In this document: positions 37,792-47,153 of the stretch, in pieces
How positions within the stretch are numbered: position 1 is the stretch's first letter
Layout of the letters: each line of letters begins with the position of its first letter
Source: Myxococcus llanfairpwllgwyngyllgogerychwyrndrobwllllantysiliogogogochensis
Lineage (GTDB): Bacteria; Myxococcota; Myxococcia; Myxococcales; Myxococcaceae
Direction of reading: 5' to 3'
DNA: 64,000 nt
NCBI RefSeq assembly: GCF_006636215.1
Contig: NZ_VIFM01000006.1
Location: forward strand, 47,117-111,116
Made by a program: the position numbers and the translations under genes
The notes under the pieces: model-generated
Databases searched by the model: none
Seen by the model: the letters and a program-made list of their open reading frames with translations, nothing else
Told to the model about the DNA's origin: nothing

Positions 37792-40029
37792 ATGGCGAGC
37801 AAGAAGAAGTCCACGTCGAGTGAGTCCCCCGTGGCGGCCTCCTGGAGCCAGGTCGGCAAGTTCCTGGGAACGCAGTGGCCGTCGTTCGTTGAAAAGCATT
37901 CGGCCGGAAAGAAGCCGTGGTCGCGAGGGGGGCCCATCAGCGACGCGTTCGCGTCCTGGGGGCAACCCCTGCCCAAGGATTTGACCCAGTTGCTGCAGCC
38001 GCTGGCGGAGTGTGAGCCCCCGCCGCTCGAGGAGCTCACGCTCGGCTCGGATGCTCCGCGGACGACGCCCGGCAACCTGATGGAGCAGCGCATCGTCGCG
38101 GCCCAGAGCTACCGGCCGCTCTGGAAGGAACTCACGGGCGGCTTCGTCGAGATTGGCGCCACGTCCTCGGGTGACCTCTGGCTGTATGCCCGTGAGCCCC
38201 AGCGTGGAAAGGCTCGCGCGCAAATCTATCTCTTCAACCATGAGACGGATGGCATCGAGGCGCCGCAGGCCGAGAACCTCGACGCCCTGGTCTTCCGCGC
38301 CGCGCTCGTGCGGGCCCATGCGCGGGGCGAGGTCGACGCGGAGACGTTCAAGCAGGCCCGTCAGAAGCTGGACACGTGTGTCGGAGAGCTGGGCTTCGAG
38401 GAGACCCTGGCGGGAGTGAAGCCCTACGTGGCCAAGGAGGAGCCGGCCTACAAAAACGACCTCAGGGCTGGCTGGCTGGTGACGTTGCTGACGGAAGTGG
38501 GCGCGTCCGACGCGGAGCTGCGCGGAGCCTTCGACGTCGAGATGAACCCGCCGCTCACCGAGGAGCGACTCGCCACGAGCGCGGAGCGGTTCAAGACGTA
38601 TCCGCCCGCGGCCTTCTACTTCTGCATGGCGAGCTTCTTCGCTGGCGACGAGGCGCGGCTCACTCAGGCACTGGAGCTGTGTCGGCTGAGCGATGCCCCC
38701 CTGGTGAAGGACCTGGTCGCGCTGATGGAGGAGCTTCGCGCGGGCCGCAAGCAGCTGGGCGCCATCTCCGACGTCCAGGCCCTGCGACAGCGGGTGATGG
38801 GACTGGCGCTGTGGGACGAGGAGGGGCGTGCGCGGGCGAAGGAGAAGGAGGCCGCGGCGGCGGCGGTGAAGGTCGCGAGCGCCGCGCGAGAGGGTTCGCT
38901 CGACGCGCTCGCCTGGGAGGCCGTGAAGGACCCCGCGCTCGGCGCCGCCATCCAGGAGGCCTATGCGGCGGATCCGTCCATGCAGGCCACCGTCGCCCTG
39001 ATGTCTGCGTGGAAGGACGAGGAGAACTACCGCGACGAGGGGGTCATCGCGGAGCTCATCGCGGAAGGAGACCGTCGCGCCACGCCGCTGCTCATCTCCA
39101 TCGCCCGGTACGGGGAGGGTGGCGAGGACCTCATCGCGCTGGAGGTGCTCGCGGCGTGGGCCGAGCCTCGCGCCGTCGAACTCGTCCGTGACGCGGCGTT
39201 CGCCGAGGACCGCTTCCACCTCAAGCGCCACCTGTTCATCCAGCTCATCCAGGCCCTGGGAGACAAGGCGAACACGAAGCACCTGCTGGCGGTGCTGCGC
39301 ATGTATCCGCTGAAGGACGGGGATTCGGAGCGCAACCGGATGCTCGGCGCGCTCGTCTTCGCGCTCGGCGAGCTGGGGGACCCGGCTGTCGGTGACACGC
39401 TCCTGCGCTACCTGGAGCGCACGGTGGACGCCGTGGGCAAGGAGGCGCCCATCTCCTTCTCGGAGGCCGTCTGTTACGCGCTGGGCGCGGTGGGGGAGAC
39501 CCGGGCGCTGGCGCCCCTGCTGGCGCGCTTCGAGGAGAAGCCGTGGAAGCTCTCCAGCTCGCCCGCGACGTGCTTCGCGCTCGGTCGGCTCGCTGGAACC
39601 GCCGACCCCGCGTCGCGCGAGAAGGCCCTCGCGTTGCTCGAGAGCAACCGCTTCTCGAAGGGGTTCTTCATCGACGTGAACAAGCAGAAGCACCCGAATA
39701 CCATCGCCGGGCTCTTCCGCGACGTGGGCGGCCTGACGGTGGCGGCGTCGGGTCAGTTGATGCTGGAGGTCGCGATGGCCGGGCTCACCGAAGGCGCTCG
39801 GCGCGAGGAGGCGCTGGCGAACCTGCGCGAGCTGGTGACGGGCGTGCTGACGCAGTGGGAGGCGCGCTCCTCCAAGTACTGGACGGGCTATGACGGGTAC
39901 GCGCTCCTGGCCTGGGCGCTGCTGGCGCTGCGGGCACACCCGGACCTGGGCCGCGAACTCGCGCGTCCGTTCGTCACCTCCGACGTGCCGCTCGTGCGCC
40001 TGCTGGCGAAGCAGGTCGTGGGCGCATAG
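37792..40029 (+). CDS. HEAT-repeat protein
   Basis: A 745-residue cytoplasmic protein. An N-terminal 300 residues of unknown type are followed by HEAT/PBS-lyase-like repeats from about residue 400 on: ATPLLISIARYGEGGEDL, VGDTLLRYLERT, and LGAVGETRALAPLLARF. A GAxGDPxA-type core occurs as LGELGDPAVG. HEAT arrays usually bind proteins. The gene is divergent from the serine hydrolase and ends at a bidirectional hairpin. No enzymatic motif is visible. Confidence 0.85.
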   Translation: MASKKKSTSSESPVAASWSQVGKFLGTQWPSFVEKHSAGKKPWSRGGPISDAFASWGQPLPKDLTQLLQPLAECEPPPLEELTLGSDAPRTTPGNLMEQRIVAAQSYRPLWKELTGGFVEIGATSSGDLWLYAREPQRGKARAQIYLFNHETDGIEAPQAENLDALVFRAALVRAHARGEVDAETFKQARQKLDTCVGELGFEETLAGVKPYVAKEEPAYKNDLRAGWLVTLLTEVGASDAELRGAFDVEMNPPLTEERLATSAERFKTYPPAAFYFCMASFFAGDEARLTQALELCRLSDAPLVKDLVALMEELRAGRKQLGAISDVQALRQRVMGLALWDEEGRARAKEKEAAAAAVKVASAAREGSLDALAWEAVKDPALGAAIQEAYAADPSMQATVALMSAWKDEENYRDEGVIAELIAEGDRRATPLLISIARYGEGGEDLIALEVLAAWAEPRAVELVRDAAFAEDRFHLKRHLFIQLIQALGDKANTKHLLAVLRMYPLKDGDSERNRMLGALVFALGELGDPAVGDTLLRYLERTVDAVGKEAPISFSEAVCYALGAVGETRALAPLLARFEEKPWKLSSSPATCFALGRLAGTADPASREKALALLESNRFSKGFFIDVNKQKHPNTIAGLFRDVGGLTVAASGQLMLEVAMAGLTEGARREEALANLRELVTGVLTQWEARSSKYWTGYDGYALLAWALLALRAHPDLGRELARPFVTSDVPLVRLLAKQVVGA

Positions 40030-40047
40030 GCCGCACGCGCGGGGCCT

Positions 40048-40078
40048 GGGGCCGGGCATGGGTGTAAAGCCCGGCCCC
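40048..40078. terminator. Bidirectional hairpin terminator
   Basis: A 10 bp perfect inverted repeat, GGGGCCGGGC at 40048-40057 and GCCCGGCCCC at 40069-40078, lies between the convergent HEAT and MATE genes. Confidence 0.65.
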
Positions 40079-40111
40079 GCGGCCTTCGCGGCGTTGCTTC
40101 CGGATGGGGGA

Positions 40112-41530
40112 CTACTTCGGCCCTTCGCGGAAGATGGCTCCCGCGAGGGTGGCCGCCACCGTCACGCCGGCGAACGCCACGAGCGCCGCGGAGACGAGCG
40201 AGAACAACATGGGCAGCCCCGCGTCGAAGTACACGACGGCGACCCAGCCCACGCCCGCCGCGATGACCATGCGCGCGGTGCCCGCGAGCACGGGCCAGAA
40301 GACGCGCGCCACGCCCTGGGCCGCGAACCCCAGCACGAAGCCCAACCCCAGCAGGCCGTAGAACGGCGCGACGATGCGCAGGTACGTCACGCCCGGCGCC
40401 AGCACCGCCGCGTCCTTGCTGAAGAAGTGCAGCCACGCATTCGGCGCCACGGCGGCGAGCAGCCCGATGGACCCCGCCACCCCGAAGCCCAGCCACGCGC
40501 CCACCCAGGCGGTGCGCCGGGCGCGCTCCCAATTGCCCGCGCCCGCGTTGGTGCCGACCATCGTCAACACCGCCGTGCCCAGGCCGAAGAGCAGCGGCAC
40601 GAGCAGGTAGTCGAGCCGGGCCGCGATTCCGTAGCCCGCCAGCGCCTCCACGCCGAACAACCCCACCGCGCCCGTGACGATGATGACCGTCAGGTTGGGC
40701 TGCACCGCGCTCAGCGCCGTCGGCAGGCCCACGCGCAGGATGTCTCGAATCAGCCGCGCCTCCAGCCGCACCGGCGCCAGGCGCAGCGAGGTGCGGCCCG
40801 ACGCCAGGTGCCGCAAGAGCCAGAGCGAGGCCCCCAGATAGAACAGGACCATGGCCAGCCCCGCGCCCGCGATGCCCAGCGCGGGCAGCGGCCCGGCTCC
40901 GAAGATGAGCACGGGGGAGATGACCACCAGGATGCCCGCGCCCGCCAGCGTCACCGTCGCCGGCAGCTTGACGTTGCCCGCGCCGCGCAGCGCCGCCGCG
41001 AGCAGGTTGACGACCCAGAAAGGGATGGCGCCCGCGAAGAGATAGTTCGAGTACCGGACCGCCGCCTCCAGCGCCCCCTCCGCGCCCCCCAGCGCCCGGT
41101 AGAGCGCCGGTCCGAAGAGCCACGCGAGCACGGTGGAGGCCAGTCCCAGCCCGAGCCCCATCACCACCGCGTGCCACACCAGCGCGTCCGCGTCCTCCTT
41201 GCGATTCGCCCCCGTCGCGCGGGCGACCGCGGAGGCCACTCCGCTGCCGATGCCACCGTTGGACATCATCGTCATCAACATGAAGATGGGGAACACCAGC
41301 GACACCCCGGCCAGCGCGTCGGTGCCGAGGAAGCTCACGTACCAGGTCTCCACCACCCCGACGAACGCCTGCGCCACCAGCACCACCGTGGTGGGCACCG
41401 CCAGCTTCAGCAGCGTCGGGAGGATGGGGGCGTTGAGCAGGGCCTCTCGGATGCCGCTCGCTCCCCCGGGGCTCGTCCCGCGCTCGCTGCTGGCCTCGGT
41501 GCTCAAGGGGACCGCGCTCTTCAGCTGCAT
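40112..41530 (-). CDS. MATE-family efflux transporter
   Basis: A 472-residue protein with twelve hydrophobic segments. The family pattern is visible in ILPTLLKLAVPTTVV, GTDALAGVSLVFPI and, in the second half, a repeat of the same organisation. MATE proteins export cationic drugs or metabolites using Na+ or H+ gradients. No biosynthetic genes are adjacent. The ATG at 41530 fits; the hydrophilic N-terminal 35 residues are longer than usual. Confidence 0.93.
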   Translation of the reverse strand: MQLKSAVPLSTEASSERGTSPGGASGIREALLNAPILPTLLKLAVPTTVVLVAQAFVGVVETWYVSFLGTDALAGVSLVFPIFMLMTMMSNGGIGSGVASAVARATGANRKEDADALVWHAVVMGLGLGLASTVLAWLFGPALYRALGGAEGALEAAVRYSNYLFAGAIPFWVVNLLAAALRGAGNVKLPATVTLAGAGILVVISPVLIFGAGPLPALGIAGAGLAMVLFYLGASLWLLRHLASGRTSLRLAPVRLEARLIRDILRVGLPTALSAVQPNLTVIIVTGAVGLFGVEALAGYGIAARLDYLLVPLLFGLGTAVLTMVGTNAGAGNWERARRTAWVGAWLGFGVAGSIGLLAAVAPNAWLHFFSKDAAVLAPGVTYLRIVAPFYGLLGLGFVLGFAAQGVARVFWPVLAGTARMVIAAGVGWVAVVYFDAGLPMLFSLVSAALVAFAGVTVAATLAGAIFREGPK

Positions 41531-41605
41531 GGGGTAGCTCCCGGGTGACGTATGATGAGCGTAATATGGTCTTGCGGGGGCTCGCAGTGAAAAACGCGCC
41601 AGGGC

Positions 41606-42505
41606 TCAGGTCAGCACGAAATCCTTGTCCGGGAGCAGGGGCGGAGGGAGCGGCTCTCCCGCGAGGTCCATCACCGAGCGCTCGATGGCGCGGGTCATGG
41701 CGTCCAGCGGCAAGTCATTGGGTTCGGTGCCGAAGGGGTCTTCCAGCTCCGCCGTCACCGTGTCGAGCGCGATGAAGGTGTAGGCGACGAAGACGGAGAC
41801 GAGTGGCGTGGACCAGCCCAGGCTGCCGGTCAGCGCGAAGGGCAGCAGCAGGATGTAGAGGTACACCGTGCGATGCAGCATCACGCTGTAGACATAGGGA
41901 ATGGGCGTGCCGGCGATGCGCTCACACCCGCCGAGCACCTCCGAGAGTCGGTCCAGGTTGTCGTCGAACGAGGTCACGAGCACCTCGCCCAGGCGGCCCT
42001 GGTGGCGCAGGCGGGCGACCCACTCGGCCAGGCCGAGGACCACCCGCGCGGGGCGGTGCTCCGCGGCCACCACGCGCTCGCGCACGCCGGAGTCCAGGGC
42101 ATCGAGTGGCACCGAGGTGCCGCGGAGTTGGTGGTTCAGCGAGACGGCCAGGGCACGGAGCAGGTCCGTCACCTCGCGACGCTCCTCCAGGGAGAGCGCG
42201 GGGGAGGGATGGGTGAGGGCCTGTCTCATGAAGGAGCGCGAGACAATCATCAGCGAGCCCCAGAGCTTGCGGGCCTCCCAGAAGCGGTCATACGCGGTGC
42301 TGTTCCGGAAGCCGAGGAAGATGGCCAGCGCGACGCCGAGCAGGCCCAGGGGGCCTTCCCGCAGGTTGAAGGGATGGGGGCCGGTGGCCACCGCCAGGCA
42401 GGCGAGCGCCAGGAAGAAGCCCAGCCGAGGCAGGATGCGGGGGACGACGGAACCGCGCCAGACGAACAGCATGCGAAGCCAGTGCATTCGCGGACGAACA
42501 ATCAT
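41606..42505 (-). CDS. Bestrophin-family (UPF0187) channel protein
   Basis: A 299-residue protein with four membrane helices and the bacterial bestrophin signature LGFRNSTAYDRFWEARKLWG after the first two, plus a C-terminal DDPFGTEPND-type segment (EDPFGTEPNDLP). Homologues are ion channels in the inner membrane. It is transcribed leftwards, 75 bp upstream of the MATE gene, and might be cotranscribed with it. Confidence 0.92.
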   Translation of the reverse strand: MIVRPRMHWLRMLFVWRGSVVPRILPRLGFFLALACLAVATGPHPFNLREGPLGLLGVALAIFLGFRNSTAYDRFWEARKLWGSLMIVSRSFMRQALTHPSPALSLEERREVTDLLRALAVSLNHQLRGTSVPLDALDSGVRERVVAAEHRPARVVLGLAEWVARLRHQGRLGEVLVTSFDDNLDRLSEVLGGCERIAGTPIPYVYSVMLHRTVYLYILLLPFALTGSLGWSTPLVSVFVAYTFIALDTVTAELEDPFGTEPNDLPLDAMTRAIERSVMDLAGEPLPPPLLPDKDFVLT

Positions 42506-42810
42506 GCGGCCCCACTAACCATGGCCGAGGGCGCTCGTCGACCACGGAGCCAGAGGGCACGGGGTGGGGTTTCGGGCCATCGCGCTTGAAGGGGCGGGTT
42601 CGGGGATTCGCGTCGACGCCTGCTTCGCGGCGGCCGAGGTCGCGAGCCCTGGGCCGAGGGTCGGGCGTTGCCTCATTGGTGGAACGTGGACACGCATCTC
42701 CTCCAAGAGGTCACGGTCCATTTCGTGGGCGGAAGCGCTCCGAGCGACGCATGGGTCGCGCGGCCCTGGACCGACGTGGAAGCGCGACGGTTCGCCCTGG
42801 AGGTCGGCTC
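42506..42810. other. Divergent intergenic region, bestrophin/mannitol dehydrogenase
   Basis: I see no gene in these 305 bp. Open frames here have unbiased composition. The last 12 bp contain GGAGG, the ribosome-binding site that supports the GTG start of the mannitol dehydrogenase gene at 42811. Confidence 0.35.
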
Positions 42811-44304
42811 GTGATTCGTCTGAGCAACAGCACCCTGGTGTCCCTTCCGGCCGGCGTGGAGGGCCCCGCCTATGACCGCACCCGGGTGACGCCGGGCATC
42901 GCCCACCTGGGCGTGGGCCAGTTCCATCGCGCGCACCAGGCGCTCTACCTGGACCGCTGCCTCGCCCTCCCCGGGCAGGAGCGCTGGGGCATCGTCGGCA
43001 TTGGCGTCCTGGATGGAGCCCGGGAGCGACACAAGGCGGACGCGCTCCACACGCAACAGGGCCTCTACAGTCTGACGGAGTTTCCCGCGCGGGGCCGTCC
43101 CACGGTGCGAGTGGTGGGCTCGCTGGTGGGCTACCTCCATGCACCCGAGGACCCCGAGCGCGTGCTGGAGCTGCTGGCGGCTCCGGACCTTCGCCTCGTC
43201 ACCCTCACGCTCACGGAAGGGGGCTACAACCTGGACGAGGCAGGGCAGTTCCTGCTGGAGACGCCCGCCGTCGCGAGGGATTTGGACAGCCAGGTGCCGA
43301 CCACCGCCTTCGGGCTCGTCACCGAGGCGCTGCGTCGACGACGTGAGCGGGGCCTGGGGCCGTTCACCGTGCTGAGCTGCGACAACCTCCGTCAGAATGG
43401 CGAGGTGGCCCGGGACGCCTTCCTGTCATTCGCCCGGGCCCGGGTGCCGTCGCTCGCGAACTGGATGGAGGAACACGTCACGTTTCCCAGCGCCATGGTG
43501 GACCGCATCACCCCCGGCGTGACGGAGCACGAGGCGGCCCGGCTCAACGAGGCCAGCGGACTGGATGACGCGCTGCCGGTGTACTCCGAGTCATTCATCC
43601 AATGGGTCATCGAGGACAGGTTCTGCGCCGGGCGGCCGCCCCTGGAGCGGGTGGGTGTCCAGTTCACCGACGACGTCGGACCTTATGAGCAGGTCAAGCT
43701 GCGGCTGCTGAATGCCTCACACAGCCTGCTCGCATTCCCCGGCCTCCTGATGGGCTACCGCTTCGTCGCCCAGGCCATGGAGGACCCCGCGCTGGTGTCC
43801 TTGCTGCAAGCGTTCCTACGCGAGGATGCGGAGCCGTTGCTGCATCCGCCGCGAGGGTTCTCCGTGCGGGACTACGGCGACACGGTGCTGGAGCGATTCA
43901 GCAACCCCGCCATCAACGACCAGCTCCTGCGCATCGCCAGCGACAGTGCCTCCAAGCTCCCCCTCTTCGTCCAGCCCACGGCGCGAGAGGCGTTGCGCCA
44001 GGGCCGCGACACCCGGCGCATCGCGTTCCTGCTCGCCGCGTTCTGCGAGTACCTGCGGGGAGTCGACGAGCGCGGCCATGTCTTCCTTCCCCTGGAGCCG
44101 CACCTGACGGGGGCCGAGGTGAGGCGCGCGCACGCCACGGACTTGAAGGCGCCCCTGGGCCTGGAGCTGTTCCAGGGGTGGGGTCTGGCTGAACATCCCG
44201 GGTTCGTGAAGGACTGCGTCCACTTCCGACGGGAGCTGCGCTTCAAGGGTGTCTCGGCCACCCTGGCGGAGCTGGCGCGGTCGACGGAAGCGGCCTCGGC
44301 TTGA
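42811..44304 (+). CDS. Mannitol/long-chain polyol dehydrogenase
   Basis: A 497-residue protein, the normal length for mannitol 2-dehydrogenase. It starts at GTG (42811) behind CTGGAGGTC. The NAD-binding part opens with GVGQFHRAHQALYLDRC. The catalytic segment KLRLLNASH matches the Lys-x4-Asn-x2-His set used by these zinc-independent enzymes. It oxidises mannitol, fructuronate-like or tagaturonate-like substrates; the exact sugar cannot be read. A hairpin terminator follows. Confidence 0.92.
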   Translation: MIRLSNSTLVSLPAGVEGPAYDRTRVTPGIAHLGVGQFHRAHQALYLDRCLALPGQERWGIVGIGVLDGARERHKADALHTQQGLYSLTEFPARGRPTVRVVGSLVGYLHAPEDPERVLELLAAPDLRLVTLTLTEGGYNLDEAGQFLLETPAVARDLDSQVPTTAFGLVTEALRRRRERGLGPFTVLSCDNLRQNGEVARDAFLSFARARVPSLANWMEEHVTFPSAMVDRITPGVTEHEAARLNEASGLDDALPVYSESFIQWVIEDRFCAGRPPLERVGVQFTDDVGPYEQVKLRLLNASHSLLAFPGLLMGYRFVAQAMEDPALVSLLQAFLREDAEPLLHPPRGFSVRDYGDTVLERFSNPAINDQLLRIASDSASKLPLFVQPTAREALRQGRDTRRIAFLLAAFCEYLRGVDERGHVFLPLEPHLTGAEVRRAHATDLKAPLGLELFQGWGLAEHPGFVKDCVHFRRELRFKGVSATLAELARSTEAASA

Positions 44305-44309
44305 GCGCT

Positions 44310-44338
44310 GGCGAGGGCCGGTGTGTCAGGCCCTCGCC
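44310..44338 (+). terminator. Hairpin terminator after the polyol dehydrogenase gene
   Basis: A 10 bp perfect stem, GGCGAGGGCC at 44310-44319 and GGCCCTCGCC at 44329-44338, starts 6 bp after the stop codon. Confidence 0.7.
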
Positions 44339-44632
44339 TGGCCCACCATGACCGACGCGCTCATCCGCTTCCCTCGACCCCGTGTCCGTCGACCCGCCCC
44401 GGTCGAATCCAAGGCCGCGAGGTCGGAGGGGAAGCAGACCCCAGGGAGGTGTCGGTGTGGCGCGCCTGCCAGTGCCCCAGTCACGGGGCGCCGGAACTCA
44501 AGGGGATTCTGGTCGACGCTGAACTCAGCAGCGTGATTGCAACGGTTGTTTGGTGGCGTGAGAAGAGGGCTTCATGATGACCGCGGGCGTTCGAGCGCGC
44601 TTTCGCGCCGCGCCTGACTGGAGTCCATCTCG
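44339..44632. other. Intergenic region upstream of a small lipoprotein gene
   Basis: These 294 bp carry no well-supported gene. An ORF of 62 codons (44348-44536) is open but Arg/Pro/Ser-rich and lacks a ribosome-binding site. The 44540-44575 patch is AT-richer and may hold the promoter of the lipoprotein gene. Confidence 0.35.
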
Positions 44633-45088
44633 ATGCGAAACCTCGTCAGTGGGTGCCGCCGTTCCCTGGTGGTGGCCCTTGGGTTGTTGCTGGCCTCGTG
44701 CGGTGACGCGCCCGTCGAAAGTCCGGCCCCACCGGAGATGGCACCCCACCTCCCCAGCACCCCGGATGGACAGGTGCATGCCATGTCGTTGCAGGCCTTC
44801 ATCGTCTGTGACCCGCCGAATGTCTTCACGTCGTGCGAGGGGTACGTGACAGGGGGCGTGGCGCCCTACACCTTCTATTTCGGGCGGAACATCATCGAGT
44901 ACGAGACGGGGCGGCAGTACTCGGTGACGGGGCCGGGCACGGGGGGTTGGTACCCCTATGGCTGCACGCCTCCTTCCGAAGAGCAGCCCGCGACCTTCGA
45001 CGAGCAGCCGACCCTCCGGGTGCGCGACGCGCTGGGCAACTACTCCCCGTTGGTGACGGACTCCTATCGCGCCTGCCACGCGCCATAG
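44633..45088 (+). CDS. Small secreted lipoprotein of unknown function
   Basis: A 151-residue lipoprotein: signal MRNLVSGCRRSLVVALGLLL then ASC with the lipobox Cys at 23. The mature domain has five Cys (CDPP, SCEG, GCTP, ACHA contexts), which suggests disulfides, and the sequence VTGGVAPYTFYFG, typical of PKD/Ig-like beta-sandwich folds. It is a small surface lipoprotein. It ends 19 bp from the convergent cyclase gene. Confidence 0.75.
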   Translation: MRNLVSGCRRSLVVALGLLLASCGDAPVESPAPPEMAPHLPSTPDGQVHAMSLQAFIVCDPPNVFTSCEGYVTGGVAPYTFYFGRNIIEYETGRQYSVTGPGTGGWYPYGCTPPSEEQPATFDEQPTLRVRDALGNYSPLVTDSYRACHAP

Positions 45089-45107
45089 TGGGCGCCGCCA
45101 GTGCGCG

Positions 45108-47114
45108 CTACTTGCTGTCGAGCGTGAAGACGCCATCCCAGTCCTCGGGCGGCGGCGTCACGAGCAGGGTGTCGCACCGCGCGGCGAAGCGCTGGGAGGG
45201 AGGGTCCTCGGGCGAGGCGAGGAACACCGCGCGGGCCTCGGTGAAGCGCCGGGCCCGGTAGAGCGCGAGGCCCTCCGCGAAGCGGACGAGGTGAGGCGCG
45301 GGAGAGGTGCCCGCCACGCCCACGAGCTCGAACACTCGGACGGGCTGCTGCTTGCCTTTGACTCGCAACAAGTCCAGCTCGCGGGCCAGCACCACACCGC
45401 GCGCGGCGAGCAGCGTGTCCTCGGCGACGAGCGTGCGGGTGCCGTAGACCTTGGCGGCACCCTCCAGGCGCGAGGCGAGGTTCACCGTGTCGCCGATGAC
45501 GGTGTAGTCCTGGGCCGCGCTGGAGCCCAGGTTGCCCGCCACGGCGTGGCCGGTGTTGATGCCGATGCGGCAGTCGAGCCGGGGCAGCCCTCGCGCCTCG
45601 AACACCGGAGACAGCCGGTCCACCACCGCGAGCAGGTCCAACGCGGTGAGGCACGCGCGCGCCGCATGGTCCTCCAGCGGGAGCGGCGCGTTCCAGAAGC
45701 ACATGATGGCGTCGCCGATGAACTTGTCGAGCGTGGCCCCGTGCTGGGTCAGCACGCCCGTCGCCTGCTCGAAGTAGGTGTTGAGCAGCGCGACCAGCTC
45801 CTCCGGGCTGAGTTGCTCGCTCATCGAGGTGAAGCCCACCAGGTCGCTGAACAGCACCGTGAGCAGCTTCCGCTCGCCTCCCGGCGCGGCCTTCTCCGGA
45901 TTCTTGAGCAGCTCGTCCACCACCTGCGGCGCGAGGTAGCGCTTGAAGAGGCCTTTGATCTGATCTCTCTGTCGCAGGCCGCTGACCATCTCGTTGAATG
46001 CCTGCGCCACCCGGCCCACCTCGTCGGTGCCGCGCACGGGCACCTCGACGGTGAGGTCTCCCAGCCGCACGCGCCCCGCCGCCTCCTCCAACCGCACCAG
46101 CGGCGAGGCCAGCCCGCGCGCGAGGAAGAAGGCGGCCGCCAGTGCGAACAGCGCGATGCCCACGGCCGTGGGCACCAACCACAGTCGGAAGCGCCGGAGG
46201 ATGGGCTTGATTTCAGCGTCGAAGTCCCGGAGGACGAACACCTGTCCCATCCGGGCCCCGTCCACGCCGAGGAGCGTCCCCTCGCGCACCAGGTAGTGCG
46301 TGTCGCCGAGGTACACATCACGCGCCTGCCCGGCCTCCAGCTCCGGACCGTCCAACCGCGTCTCCAGCGGGAGCTGGGACGCCGTGGCTCCGTCCTCCGC
46401 GCGGACAGCGAAGCTGGCGCGGGTGTCCGCCATCTGCGGCCCCGGTGCCCTGGGAGCCATCGGGTCCTCCATCAGCACGTCCTTCACCCACTGGCCCGAC
46501 AGCACCACCCCCACCGGTTCGCGCGAGGCCCCATAGGCGGGCTGCGCATGGACGAGCAGCAGGTCCCCCTCGCGCACCTGCTCCAAGGGGATGAACGTGA
46601 AGGGCAGGGCGCGCAGCTGCGCGGGAGACCAGAGCGCCGACGTGGGACCGCGCCTCAGCGCGGTGTCGAGCAGCGGCAGCGCCAGCGGCTGGTCCCCCAG
46701 CTGCTCCGGCTCCGCGCGGGTGTAGACGAGCCGCCCGCTGGCGTTGAAGAAGGCCCAGGGAGGCTCGCCCCCGAACGCGTCGGTGTCGGCGGAGGAGATG
46801 ACCTCGCGGGCATAGCGGATGCCGTCGGTCTCCGCCGTCTCGTCTCCGAGCCCGGCCGCGGCGTCGAGGGAGTTGACCGAGAGGGACATCCCCCTGAAGG
46901 AGTGGTCCATCGTCCGCGCCTCGGCCACGTCGCGGATGCGCTCCTGACTGGCGCGGGCGAGCTGCTGGAAGGCCACCAGCGTGCGCTCCAGGTCGCTGGC
47001 GATCTTCTGCTTGGCCGCCGCCTCCACCGCGAGCGTGGTGAGCACGAGCGCCGCGACGAGCGCCGCGCCTGCGAGCGCCATGAAGGCGAGAACGAGCTTC
47101 CGGGTCAGCGTCAC
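45108..47114 (-). CDS. Membrane-anchored class III adenylate cyclase with HAMP domain
   Basis: A 668-residue receptor-type cyclase. The first helix (about 5-28) is followed by a periplasmic sensor of about 280 residues and a second helix (PTAVGIALFALAAAFFL). A HAMP segment (EEAAGRVRLGDLTVEVPV) follows, then the cyclase domain. Metal-binding Asp residues are in LFSDLVGF and KFIGDAIMCFW. Lys in DKFIGD marks ATP specificity, and NLASR gives the transition-state Asn and Arg. It makes cAMP in response to an unknown periplasmic signal. The gene is 39 bp downstream of the cupredoxin-like gene, so the three leftward genes probably form one operon. Confidence 0.93.
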   Translation of the reverse strand: MTLTRKLVLAFMALAGAALVAALVLTTLAVEAAAKQKIASDLERTLVAFQQLARASQERIRDVAEARTMDHSFRGMSLSVNSLDAAAGLGDETAETDGIRYAREVISSADTDAFGGEPPWAFFNASGRLVYTRAEPEQLGDQPLALPLLDTALRRGPTSALWSPAQLRALPFTFIPLEQVREGDLLLVHAQPAYGASREPVGVVLSGQWVKDVLMEDPMAPRAPGPQMADTRASFAVRAEDGATASQLPLETRLDGPELEAGQARDVYLGDTHYLVREGTLLGVDGARMGQVFVLRDFDAEIKPILRRFRLWLVPTAVGIALFALAAAFFLARGLASPLVRLEEAAGRVRLGDLTVEVPVRGTDEVGRVAQAFNEMVSGLRQRDQIKGLFKRYLAPQVVDELLKNPEKAAPGGERKLLTVLFSDLVGFTSMSEQLSPEELVALLNTYFEQATGVLTQHGATLDKFIGDAIMCFWNAPLPLEDHAARACLTALDLLAVVDRLSPVFEARGLPRLDCRIGINTGHAVAGNLGSSAAQDYTVIGDTVNLASRLEGAAKVYGTRTLVAEDTLLAARGVVLARELDLLRVKGKQQPVRVFELVGVAGTSPAPHLVRFAEGLALYRARRFTEARAVFLASPEDPPSQRFAARCDTLLVTPPPEDWDGVFTLDSK

Positions 47115-47153
47115 CGCGCGAAGGATAGCCGCGCCCGGGCGCTCCCCGCGAGT

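Noticed and set aside
44348..44536. A 62-codon open frame after the polyol dehydrogenase terminator.
   Set aside because: It is Arg/Pro/Ser-rich, lacks a ribosome-binding site and shows no recognisable motif.
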